Shown here piece by piece: positions 6,346 to 11,873 of a stretch of DNA of 12,130 nt; the stretch's first letter is position 1; each line of letters begins with the position of its first letter. Origin of the DNA: CAWEPK01 sp049521495 (GTDB lineage Bacteria; Desulfobacterota; Syntrophorhabdia; Syntrophorhabdales; WCHB1-27); NCBI GenBank assembly GCA_049521495.1, contig JBEKOT010000075.1:1-12130 (forward strand), written 5' to 3'. The translations under genes were made by a program, and so were the position numbers. The notes below the pieces were generated by a model. It saw only the letters and a program-made list of their open reading frames with translations, was not told the origin of the DNA and made no database searches.

Positions 6346-6861
6346 TTCCCGCCTCAGTTTTTCGAAGGCCTCCTTGAGCGGCTGGGGGTTGTGCGTCTCT
6401 TTATACTGAATAACGCCGCGCAGATAGATTGCTTCAGGCGCGGCCGCACTCTGCGGGTAGCTGTTGATGATCTTCTCCACATCGCCATCGGCCTGACCCA
6501 GGCTATCTCGATCGAAATTAACCTTTGCCATGCCGAGGAGCAATCCCGGAATAAACTCTTCCGGAGGCAGGAAGCCGACGATCCTGTGGTGCTCCTTGCC
6601 GCCGTCGTCCAGCATGAGGATAGTCGGCGTCCATTTCACATTGTACATCGAAGCGTAGGGTTGGGAATCAAAGAGCAGTTGAACCGGTATGACGCGGTTG
6701 TTGATAAACTCTGCAACGCGGCTGTCAGGGTACGTAACTGCACCCATCTGTTTGCAGCCTATTCAGTTAGGATTAAAGAAATCGAGCAGTACCGGTTTTC
6801 CCTCCGATTTCGCCAGGGAGAGGGCGGTCTCCAAATCCCCTATCCATTTTATATCTGCCAT
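6295..6861 (-). CDS. Thioredoxin-fold selenoprotein (UxxC) with C-terminal helical domain
   Basis: Read through one in-frame TGA (6765-6763), this is a 188-residue protein. Residues 1-110 are a thioredoxin-like domain: KPVLLDFFNPN-U33-IGC36-KQM, where U33 (TGA) sits at the first cysteine of the CxxC redox motif, then TYPDSRVAEFI and NVKWTPT with the cis-proline P79 facing the active site. Cysteine homologues of this family have a C at this place, so selenocysteine is the natural reading. Residues about 115-188 are helical, with a TPR-like look (VEKIINSYPQS... AIYLRGVIQY). The start is ATG at 6861 with AAGGAGG 5 bases before it. A reading starting after the TGA (6747) would lose the active site and has no ribosome site. 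No signal peptide: a cytoplasmic thiol/selenol oxidoreductase is expected. A SECIS-like hairpin follows the TGA, and a sigma-70 promoter lies upstream. Confidence 0.9.
6720..6759 (-). promoter_or_regulatory. Candidate bacterial SECIS element
   Basis: On the mRNA strand, directly after the TGA, a lower stem GGCTG/CAGCC (6759-6755 with 6724-6720) encloses an upper stem GGGTGC/GTACCC (6745-6740 with 6733-6728, one G-U pair) and the 6-base loop AGTTAC. The loop begins 24 bases after the TGA and has G as its second base. Bacterial SECIS elements generally have a short apical loop with a G in the first two places about 16-37 bases after UGA. The shape resembles my recollection of the E. coli fdhF element. 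A competing stem CTGCA/TGCAG exists in the same segment. No folding program was run. Confidence 0.75.
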
Positions 6862-6866
6862 ACGGT

Positions 6867-6873
6867 CCTCCTT
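6867..6873 (-). promoter_or_regulatory. Ribosome binding site of the selenoprotein gene
   Basis: AAGGAGG, 5 bases before the ATG at 6861. It fixes the start upstream of the TGA, so the region before the TGA is translated. Confidence 0.85.
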
Positions 6874-6909
6874 CCAGGCACATCCGCCTTTCTAAGCGAT
6901 CTATATCTG

Positions 6910-6976
6910 ACGCTCCTTGCTGGCGCTCCGATCCTTCCCTAATATAAGGTCTCCAGTCGCCGATAGCAAGGAGCGT
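6910..6976. repeat. 12-bp inverted repeat bracketing the selenoprotein promoter
   Basis: ACGCTCCTTGCT (6910-6921) and its exact reverse complement AGCAAGGAGCGT (6965-6976), 43 bases apart. One arm overlaps the -35 box, the other lies in the early leader. On the plus strand the right arm is followed by TTTT, so a terminator-like fold is also possible, but no plus-strand gene precedes it. Confidence 0.7.
6941..6969 (-). promoter_or_regulatory. Sigma-70 promoter of the selenoprotein gene
   Basis: On the minus strand: TTGCTA (6969-6964, four of six), a 17-base spacer and TATATT (6946-6941, five of six). The predicted start near 6934 gives a leader of about 73 bases. A perfect 12-bp inverted repeat brackets this promoter (see separate entry). 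Confidence 0.6.
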
Positions 6977-7039
6977 TTTTCAGCGAAAGATGCGAGCCAA
7001 GGTCCTTTGCGAAAGCTGGCGTGGGCGCATCGATGGGTC

Positions 7040-7045
7040 TATAAT
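7040..7045 (+). promoter_or_regulatory. Possible -10 box for the 7072 gene
   Basis: A perfect TATAAT 26 bases before the ATG. The -35 region at 17 bases spacing (TGGCGT) is a poor match, so this is a partial promoter call. Confidence 0.35.
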
Positions 7046-7071
7046 TATGTTGCGTTTACGAGGGCGCTCCC

Positions 7072-7401
7072 ATGATCTGGCGCAGAAAGGAAAGAGAGGC
7101 CGTCGTGCCGGAGGAGAGATACGAAACACTCCGGAGGAGGATAGTCGCCCTTCTGAAAGAGAGGCCCCTTTCGGCAAGGCAGATATCCAACGAGCTCCGG
7201 ATTCCGGAAAAGGACGTTTACGAACATCTGGAACACATCAGGAGGACGACGGGCAGCAGGTTCACGGTGCAGCCCGCGCGTTGCGAGAGGTGCGGTTTTG
7301 TCTTCCGGAAGAGGTACCGGTTGAAGAAGCCGGGCAAGTGTCCCATGTGCAGGAAGGAGTCGGTGGGGGAACCCGTTTTCTCTGTCGAAGAACCTGATTA
7401 G
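7072..7401 (+). CDS. Small regulator: HTH domain plus zinc ribbon
   Basis: A 109-residue protein. Residues about 19-60 read as a winged helix-turn-helix (RRRIVALLKERPLSARQISNELRIPEKDVYEHLEHIRR), with the turn at SARQISNEL. Residues 66-95 hold a zinc ribbon with C71-x2-C74 and C90-x2-C93 (CERCGFVFRK... PGKCPMC). This combination matches the COG3357-type predicted transcriptional regulators (HTH fused to a Zn ribbon), best known from archaea and seen in some anaerobic bacteria. It would bind DNA, possibly sensing metal or redox state. The ATG at 7072 has a GAGGG at about 9 bases. A GTG at 7105 with AGAGAGG 6 bases upstream is a good alternative and leaves both domains intact. It is divergent from the selenoprotein gene with 210 bases between, so it might regulate it; that is inference only. 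Confidence 0.85.
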   Translation: MIWRRKEREAVVPEERYETLRRRIVALLKERPLSARQISNELRIPEKDVYEHLEHIRRTTGSRFTVQPARCERCGFVFRKRYRLKKPGKCPMCRKESVGEPVFSVEEPD

Positions 7402-7402
7402 G

Positions 7403-7446
7403 ACGTCCGGAAGTCTTCTTTCATTCCTTCCCGGACGTGCCTTTTT
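7403..7446 (+). terminator. Rho-independent terminator of the HTH-zinc ribbon gene
   Basis: The stem ACGTCCGG-AAG pairs with CTTCCCGGACGT (one bulged base), with a loop of about 13 bases, followed by TTTTT at 7442-7446. It begins right after the stop at 7401 and overlaps the last codons of the convergent DedA gene. Confidence 0.75.
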
Positions 7447-8032
7447 GTCCCGTCAACCTGGCTTCGGCCATTCGCTTGAGCCTTTGTCTCCTCAGGAAAT
7501 ATCCCAGCCAGCCCAGCATCCAGAGGATAAGGATGGTAAGCATTACAGGTCTGTCGAACTTTCTGATATCCCTGAGCAGGTTCTCGAGGACGGTGCCGAA
7601 GAGAAAACCGAAGAGCCCCACGATAACGGACCAGGCAAAGGCTCCTATGATGTTGAGGAAGACGAACTGGGAGACTTTCACGTCACTCATCCCTATGGCA
7701 AAAGGGGTGACGGAGCGAAGGCCGTAGAGGAAGCGGAAGCTGACGATGATCAGGCGGTGGTAACGCTCAAGTAAATTTTGTACTTTAACCACCCTCACTT
7801 GCCATAGAGGGCGGCTTCTCAAAAAAGTCTTGCCCTTCAGGCGGCCCAGGAAAAAATAGAACTCGTCTCCCGATACTGCGCCCAGGAAAGCGGTCATGAT
7901 TACCCAATGGGTGTCCATGTACCCCTGATGTGCGGCAAAAGACGCGGCGATTAGGATGGTCTCTCCCTCGAAGAAGACACCTATGAACAACGCCAGGTAG
8001 CCGTAATGAGCGATAAAGGTCTCGGCGCTCAT
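7421..8032 (-). CDS. DedA-family (VTT domain) inner-membrane protein
   Basis: A 203-residue DedA protein. The family's members are inner-membrane proteins linked to lipid-carrier (undecaprenyl phosphate/phospholipid) flipping and envelope homeostasis. Features seen: the early FFEGETILIAAS segment with the membrane-embedded glutamate (residues 20-31), GAVSGDEFYFFLGR (51-64) with the G-x3-GD...Y-x3-GR pattern, and FRFLYGLRSVTPFAIGM (99-115) with the essential arginines and proline. Hydrophobic helices lie at about 10-34, 42-63, 121-150 and 162-181. The C-terminus is Arg/Lys rich. No Shine-Dalgarno sequence precedes the ATG at 8032, and the predicted promoter would leave only a few leader bases. 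It follows the sigma-54 regulator gene on the same strand with a 57-base gap. Confidence 0.93.
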   Translation of the reverse strand: MSAETFIAHYGYLALFIGVFFEGETILIAASFAAHQGYMDTHWVIMTAFLGAVSGDEFYFFLGRLKGKTFLRSRPLWQVRVVKVQNLLERYHRLIIVSFRFLYGLRSVTPFAIGMSDVKVSQFVFLNIIGAFAWSVIVGLFGFLFGTVLENLLRDIRKFDRPVMLTILILWMLGWLGYFLRRQRLKRMAEARLTGQKGTSGKE

Positions 8033-8043
8033 GAGCGTGAAGA

Positions 8044-8072
8044 AACATAAGCCCCATGGGCGATGCTGTCAA
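8044..8072 (-). promoter_or_regulatory. Sigma-70 promoter of the DedA gene
   Basis: On the minus strand: perfect TTGACA (8072-8067), a 17-base spacer and TATGTT (8049-8044, four of six). Transcription would begin near 8037, only about 5 bases before the DedA ATG, so the mRNA would be nearly leaderless. Confidence 0.5.
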
Positions 8073-8089
8073 AGGGCCAGGGCGGAAGC

Positions 8090-9442
8090 TCACTCCTCCC
8101 TTCCTATGCCCAGTTTCTTCATCTTGTACCTCAACATCCTTTCGCTTATCCCAATTGCCTCTGCAGCCCTTGTCTGGACCCAGTTGGCAGCGACAAGGGC
8201 CTCCGTGATCATCCTCTTCTCCATCGACTCGACCACCTGCTTCATGCTACCGTCTGTAGGCACGGGTTCCACCGCGCCGTATATGGAAAGGTCTTCCCTC
8301 GTTACGTATTCTCCCCTTGAAAGGACGACGGCACGTTCGACGATGTTCTCAAGCTCCCTCACATTGCCGGGGTAGTCGTGCTTGATGAGGACATCCCTGG
8401 CTTCCCTTGAGAAGCCTCTGACGTTTTTCTTGTGCCTTGCGTTCAACCTTTTGAGGAAGAAATCGAGCAGAAGGGGGATATCTTCCTTCCTCTCGCGCAA
8501 GGGGGGGATCTCTATCTGCACTATGTTCAGCCGGTAATAGAGGTCTTCCCTGAAGCGGCCCTGCTTCACCTCTTCCTCGAGGTTCTTGTTGGTGGCGGTT
8601 ATGATGCGCACGTCTACTTTCACGGGGTGAAGGCCGCCCAGCCTTTCTATCTCCCTCTCCTGGAGCACCCGGAGAAGCTTCGGCTGCAATGACAGGGGCA
8701 CGTCGCCGATTTCGTCGAGGAAGACGGTCCCCTTGTTGGCGAGCTCGAACTTCCCCAGCTTTTTCTGGTATGCCCCGGTGAAAGCGCCCCTTTCATAACC
8801 GAACAACTCGCTTTCGAGAAGAGTGTCCGGAATGGCCGAACAATTGACCTTGACCAGGGGCTGGTCTTTTCTCTCGCTCAGCTCGTGGATAAGGTTGGCG
8901 ACGATCTCCTTGCCGACGCCGCTCTCGCCCTGGACCATGCAGGTAGAGTCGGTCTTGGCCACGCGCACAATAAGGCTGACGATCTCGTGCATCCTCTCGC
9001 TGGCATAGACGATGTTCTCCGACTTCATCCGGTCTTTCAGGGCCTCTTTCAGTATGAGGTTCTCATGGATGAGATGCAGGCGCTCCTCGACCTTCTTTAT
9101 CTTGAAGAGGAGGTCGTCAAGATCGATGGGTTTGGTGAGATACTCGAAAGCGCCCGCTTTCAAAGCCGTCACCGCGTTCTCGATGCTGCCGAAGGCGGTG
9201 ATCATAATCACCTGGATTTCGGGGTTCATCTCCTTCAGTCTCTTGAGCACCGTCAGGCCGTCCATGTCGGGCAGCTTGTAATCAAGGAGCACTATCTCGA
9301 AGGTGCTGTCCTTGGCTAGTTGGAGCGCCCGTTGCCCGTCGCCCGCTCCGGTCGCCGCATAGCCTTCCTTATTGAGAAGACCTTCGAGCAGACCTCGCTG
9401 AGCCTCCTCGTCTTCAACGACCAAAATGCTTATATTCTCCAT
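8090..9442 (-). CDS. NtrC-family sigma-54-dependent response regulator (ZraR/AtoC-like)
   Basis: A complete 450-residue three-domain activator. Receiver: D10-equivalent acidic pair E10-D11, phospho-acceptor D54 (VLLDYKLPDMDG), and LTKP lysine near 104. AAA+ ATPase: Walker A GESGVGKE at about 171-178; the sigma-54 contact loop GAFTGA at about 218-223 (ELFGYERGAFTGAY); Walker B GTVFLDEIGD at about 236-246; arginine-finger region FREDLYYRLN. C-terminal Fis-type HTH: VAANWVQTRAAEAIGISERMLRYKMKKLGI. It opens sigma-54 promoters after phosphorylation by its partner kinase, whose gene lies immediately upstream: the kinase stop TGA and this ATG are separated by one base. AGGGG about 8 bases before the ATG serves as ribosome site. 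A perfect sigma-54 promoter heads this same operon, so autoregulation is likely. Closest in organisation to ZraR; the exact subfamily is not certain. Confidence 0.96.
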   Translation of the reverse strand: MENISILVVEDEEAQRGLLEGLLNKEGYAATGAGDGQRALQLAKDSTFEIVLLDYKLPDMDGLTVLKRLKEMNPEIQVIMITAFGSIENAVTALKAGAFEYLTKPIDLDDLLFKIKKVEERLHLIHENLILKEALKDRMKSENIVYASERMHEIVSLIVRVAKTDSTCMVQGESGVGKEIVANLIHELSERKDQPLVKVNCSAIPDTLLESELFGYERGAFTGAYQKKLGKFELANKGTVFLDEIGDVPLSLQPKLLRVLQEREIERLGGLHPVKVDVRIITATNKNLEEEVKQGRFREDLYYRLNIVQIEIPPLRERKEDIPLLLDFFLKRLNARHKKNVRGFSREARDVLIKHDYPGNVRELENIVERAVVLSRGEYVTREDLSIYGAVEPVPTDGSMKQVVESMEKRMITEALVAANWVQTRAAEAIGISERMLRYKMKKLGIGREE

Positions 9443-9443
9443 G

Positions 9444-10997
9444 TCACGACCCCTTTCTCAACGGTAAAGTGATGACGAACGTGCTCCCTCTGCCCTCCTC
9501 GCTCAAGACCCTTATGTCTCCGCCGTGGTCCTTTACGATCATGTAGGAAAGGGGCAGGCCGAGGCCCATGCCCTTGTCCTTCGTAGTATAGTGATACTCG
9601 AATATCTTTGACAGATCGCTCCTTTTGATGCCCGGGCCCGTGTCCCTGATGAAAACCTGGACACGGGGGCTTTCGAGGGATGCCGAAATGTACATTGTCC
9701 CGCCTCTGGTCATCGCTTCAATGCCGTTGACGATAAGATTGTAGAAGACCTGGGTCATCCTTTCCTTCTGACATTCGATTATCAACTGCCCGTCCACTTC
9801 GTTCGAGACAAGGACACCCGCCCGGTCCGCGTTTTCCCGCAGTATAGTGACAACGTCGTCGATGATGGCGCGCAGGTTACGCGGCTCCATGCCGGTGTCG
9901 GCTTTCGTGGAGAGGAGAAAATCCTCGACGATCCGGTTCACCCGCAGGAGCTCCGAGCGCACGATGCCGAGGAACGCGTGGTACTCCTCCCTTTTTTCCT
10001 CTTCCGGGACAAATTCCCTCTTCAACCTTTGAATGGAGATACCGATGGCGTTGAGGGGGTTCCGTATCTCATGGGCCATGCCCGAGGCTAGCCTCCCGAG
10101 GGAGACCAACCTGTCTTTCATGGCCATATCCTTCTCCATCTCGGAGAGCTTGTGCGCGTTTTTTCTCTCGAGCCGAAATATCAGATAGATGCCTGCCGCC
10201 CCGCCCAGCACGAGAAAGAAAAGGAGCATGATGAAGTTGGCGCTAGTCCTCTTGATCGTGTCGACAGCGAGCTTGTTCGATACGAGTATCTCCATCGAAT
10301 ACCGAGGGAAATATTGGGAATCGAGAGGCTTCAGGATGGAGAACACATTCTTGGGCCTGTTCTTCGACCCCAGATAAAGGTTACCGTCGCCGTCGTAGAT
10401 GCTGATTTCTGCAATGTTCAACCTCTTCTTCTCGTTCTCCAGTATGGTCTTCATGACGTACGTCTTCCTCAGGTTCTCGAGCTCCCCGGGGCTCAGCTCG
10501 AGAAAGACGATCCTGTCGGCCACCCTAGTGCCCATGAACAGGCTGCGCCTTCTCTCAGTGGGCATCCTCACGACGGTCTGCCGGTCCTTGTTACGAAGGA
10601 GGTTGAGATCGCCCTTTTCGACCTTTATCGATCCCCTCCGCAAAAGCTGCTTCCCGCTCTTATCGAAAACAAGGACGTTCTTGAGGGACGGGTCCGGGTC
10701 AGACCCCTTTGTCTTGGTCGCCCGGCTGTAAAGGTCGTCGACAATTGCCTCATCGTAGGTCATCACGTTGAGGAAATTGGGGGTAATGATTGAGGGCGAC
10801 TTCTCGATAAGGAGGAGATATTCCATATTCATCTCTATCTCCTTGGCGATGGTCTGGAACAATGTCTCGCCCTCCCCGAGCAGCAATCCCTCCACGTTTT
10901 TCTTGATGATGGCGATTTGAAAAAAGCCCGTGATCGCGATGAGTATGAAGAATATGCCGAAGAGGAGAAGGGGGAAAAGGATTTTTCTATCTTCCAT
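9444..10997 (-). CDS. Membrane sensor histidine kinase (ZraS-like)
   Basis: A 517-residue sensor. The first membrane helix is at about residues 7-29, then a periplasmic domain of about 220 residues, then a second helix at about 252-274. The periplasmic part contains two similar strand-turn segments (NVLVFDKSGKQLLRRG and ISIYDGDGNLYLGS), which suggests a double-Cache fold. No HAMP or PAS domain is visible: the second helix leads through a short charged helix into the H-box LASGMAHEIRNPLNA, with H309 as phosphorylation site. The ATPase domain has the N box NLIVNGIEAM, G1 DTGPGI, F box IFEYHYTTKDKG and G2 GMGLGL. The start at 10997 places the first helix right at the N-terminus; ATG at 11024 is possible. 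The gene overlaps the end of the periplasmic-protein gene by 11 bases and is nearly contiguous with the response regulator. The signal is unknown; envelope stress or metal is inferred from the neighbour. Confidence 0.94.
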   Translation of the reverse strand: MEDRKILFPLLLFGIFFILIAITGFFQIAIIKKNVEGLLLGEGETLFQTIAKEIEMNMEYLLLIEKSPSIITPNFLNVMTYDEAIVDDLYSRATKTKGSDPDPSLKNVLVFDKSGKQLLRRGSIKVEKGDLNLLRNKDRQTVVRMPTERRRSLFMGTRVADRIVFLELSPGELENLRKTYVMKTILENEKKRLNIAEISIYDGDGNLYLGSKNRPKNVFSILKPLDSQYFPRYSMEILVSNKLAVDTIKRTSANFIMLLFFLVLGGAAGIYLIFRLERKNAHKLSEMEKDMAMKDRLVSLGRLASGMAHEIRNPLNAIGISIQRLKREFVPEEEKREEYHAFLGIVRSELLRVNRIVEDFLLSTKADTGMEPRNLRAIIDDVVTILRENADRAGVLVSNEVDGQLIIECQKERMTQVFYNLIVNGIEAMTRGGTMYISASLESPRVQVFIRDTGPGIKRSDLSKIFEYHYTTKDKGMGLGLPLSYMIVKDHGGDIRVLSEEGRGSTFVITLPLRKGS

Positions 10998-11487
10998 GCA
11001 TCCGGTACCCCGGCCCGGGGGCATATCTCGGCACGGCGGGAGCAGGCCGTGCAGGTCTTGGAGGGCTCGGCCCGGAAGGCCCCGTCCAGGACGGTCTTAC
11101 GGCCTTTCTGGTCTCCTGCTCCGTGAACCTGTTGAAACGCCCCCTCTGTTCGTTGTTAAAGACCCCGGATACTTCCCCGCGGTATTGATTGAACAGGCGC
11201 TGCCTGGATGCCTCTATTCGGCCCAGGTCATTTTGCAGTCTTTGCGCCCTTTCCCTCTGGTCAGGCCGGTTCGGGTCGATCTCCCGGAGCTCGAGCCGTT
11301 TCCGGGCCGCCTCGTCGTTGAGGGACCTCCATTCACCCATGTATCTTCTCTTTATGCCGTCCACCTGTATCTTCTGTGAGTCCGATAGGTTGAGGCCCCT
11401 CTCGAACTCGCCGTACGATTGCTGAGCAAAAAGCGAAGGCGCATACAGGATTAAGACGGACAAGGCCAAAAGGAGGCGCGAGATCAC
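10987..11487 (-). CDS. Periplasmic Spy/CpxP/ZraP-like protein
   Basis: A 166-residue protein with a clear signal peptide (MISRLLLALSVLILYAPSLFA, cut after A21). The mature part is helical and strongly charged, with two LTxxQ-like signatures of the Spy/CpxP/ZraP/CnrX group: LNLSDSQKIQVDGI (about 32-45) and VFNNEQRGRFNRF (about 108-120), spaced by a long charged helix. Such proteins are periplasmic chaperones or metal-binding stress proteins that tune their two-component system. The last 35 residues are Pro/Arg rich (PSGPSPPRPARPAPAVPRYAP) and end in RMHGR; no Cys/His cluster as in E. coli ZraP is present apart from the single terminal His. The start is GTG at 11487 with only a weak AGAGA upstream. 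It overlaps the kinase gene by 11 bases, so the two are translationally linked. Confidence 0.85.
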   Translation of the reverse strand: MISRLLLALSVLILYAPSLFAQQSYGEFERGLNLSDSQKIQVDGIKRRYMGEWRSLNDEAARKRLELREIDPNRPDQRERAQRLQNDLGRIEASRQRLFNQYRGEVSGVFNNEQRGRFNRFTEQETRKAVRPSWTGPSGPSPPRPARPAPAVPRYAPGPGYRMHGR

Positions 11488-11522
11488 GGCCGGCTATCTC
11501 TTTTTTCTCTATGTGTACAATT

Positions 11523-11708
11523 TCAAGGATTTACGGGCACCCGCACCTCGAGGGCCGGGACCCGCTGCCCTTTCTGCCGACTGCCGGGCACGCCCGTGCC
11601 GCCCATGGCGTCTACGGCCGCCCCTCTTTGCGTATTGTAGTCCTCGGATGCGCACGAATAAGTCACCACCGGAAGGGCGATAGGTATGATAGGTGCGATC
11701 TTTTTCAT
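11523..11708 (-). CDS. Small lipoprotein-like protein, possibly a truncated glycine-zipper protein
   Basis: First gene of the operon, 61 residues. ATG at 11708 has GAGGAGG 8 bases upstream, a strong ribosome site, which argues that it is translated. The N-terminus MKKIAPIIPIALPVVTYSCAS resembles a lipoprotein signal, though the lipobox (TYSC) is imperfect because position -3 is T. After it, EDYNTQRGAAVDAMGG looks like the beginning of a glycine-zipper (YMGG-type) outer-membrane lipoprotein, but the following GVPGSRQKGQRVPALEVRVP does not continue the Gly/Ala pattern. Homologous families are normally longer, so this may be a shortened or frame-shifted relic. It lies 35 bases before the Spy-like gene and 25 bases after the sigma-54 promoter. 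Function unknown. Confidence 0.6.
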   Translation of the reverse strand: MKKIAPIIPIALPVVTYSCASEDYNTQRGAAVDAMGGTGVPGSRQKGQRVPALEVRVPVNP

Positions 11709-11732
11709 GGCCCAATCCTCCTCACCCTTTTT

Positions 11733-11748
11733 AGCAATAGTGGTGCCA
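11733..11748 (-). promoter_or_regulatory. Sigma-54 promoter of the ZraPSR-like operon
   Basis: On the minus strand TGGCAC-CACTA-TTGCT, a full match to the -24/-12 consensus TGGCAC-N5-TTGCW with the GG and GC pairs at the required distance. The start would be near 11722, so the leader before the ATG at 11708 is only about 14 bases, with the ribosome site at its very beginning. The regulator encoded in the same operon is a sigma-54 activator. Confidence 0.85.
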
Positions 11749-11805
11749 AAGCCACGAAGCCCCCGCATTGCGGGATTTCATCTCCCCCGGCCCTATCATC
11801 CGGAA

Positions 11806-11818
11806 CGGTCCGGGACCG
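11806..11818. repeat. 13-bp palindrome CGGTCC-G-GGACCG
   Basis: A perfect short palindrome in the leader between the two promoters of the operon. A second one, CCCGC-ATT-GCGGG, is at 11762-11774. Either could fold in the sigma-70 transcript or bind a protein. Confidence 0.5.
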
Positions 11819-11823
11819 ACAAA

Positions 11824-11837
11824 TGACAAAAAAGTCA
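11824..11837. promoter_or_regulatory. Candidate enhancer site 2
   Basis: TGAC-AAAAAA-GTCA. Its core GACAAAAAAGTC shares the GAC-N6-GTC pattern with site 1. The centres are 33 bases apart, about three helical turns. It overlaps the predicted sigma-70 transcription start. Confidence 0.45.
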
Positions 11838-11842
11838 GGCAG

Positions 11843-11871
11843 AGTATAGAGCATCTCGACATAAATGTCGA
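11843..11871 (-). promoter_or_regulatory. Sigma-70 promoter upstream of the ZraPSR-like operon
   Basis: On the minus strand TCGACA (11871-11866, five of six), a 17-base spacer and TATACT (11848-11843, five of six). Predicted start near 11836, giving a leader of about 128 bases that passes through the sigma-54 promoter. Confidence 0.65.
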
Positions 11872-11873
11872 GA
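11854..11873. promoter_or_regulatory. 20-bp palindrome: candidate operator/enhancer site 1
   Basis: TCTCGACATAAATGTCGAGA, a perfect palindrome with a core GACATAAATGTC. It covers the -35 box and spacer of the sigma-70 promoter, and its centre (11863.5) is about 140 bases upstream of the predicted sigma-54 start, a usual distance for an enhancer. Confidence 0.65.

Noticed and set aside
6295..6747. Selenoprotein gene starting at the ATG at 6747, after the TGA
   Set aside because: This version has no ribosome site and lacks the redox motif and first strand of the thioredoxin fold, whereas the upstream extension restores both.
6262..6942. Plus-strand open frame of 226 codons over the selenoprotein
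   Set aside because: It is antisense to the selenoprotein, which has a strong ribosome site, promoter, active-site motif and SECIS-like stem. The plus-strand translation shows no domain.
8064..8079. Possible sigma-54 promoter (TGGCCC-N5-CAGCA, minus strand) before the DedA gene
   Set aside because: The GG and GC pairs have the right spacing, but the -12 element matches poorly and the overlapping sigma-70 promoter with a perfect -35 explains the sequence better.
10152..10793. Plus-strand open frame of 213 codons opposite the sensor kinase
   Set aside because: Antisense shadow of a well-supported histidine kinase; no ribosome site and no recognisable domain.
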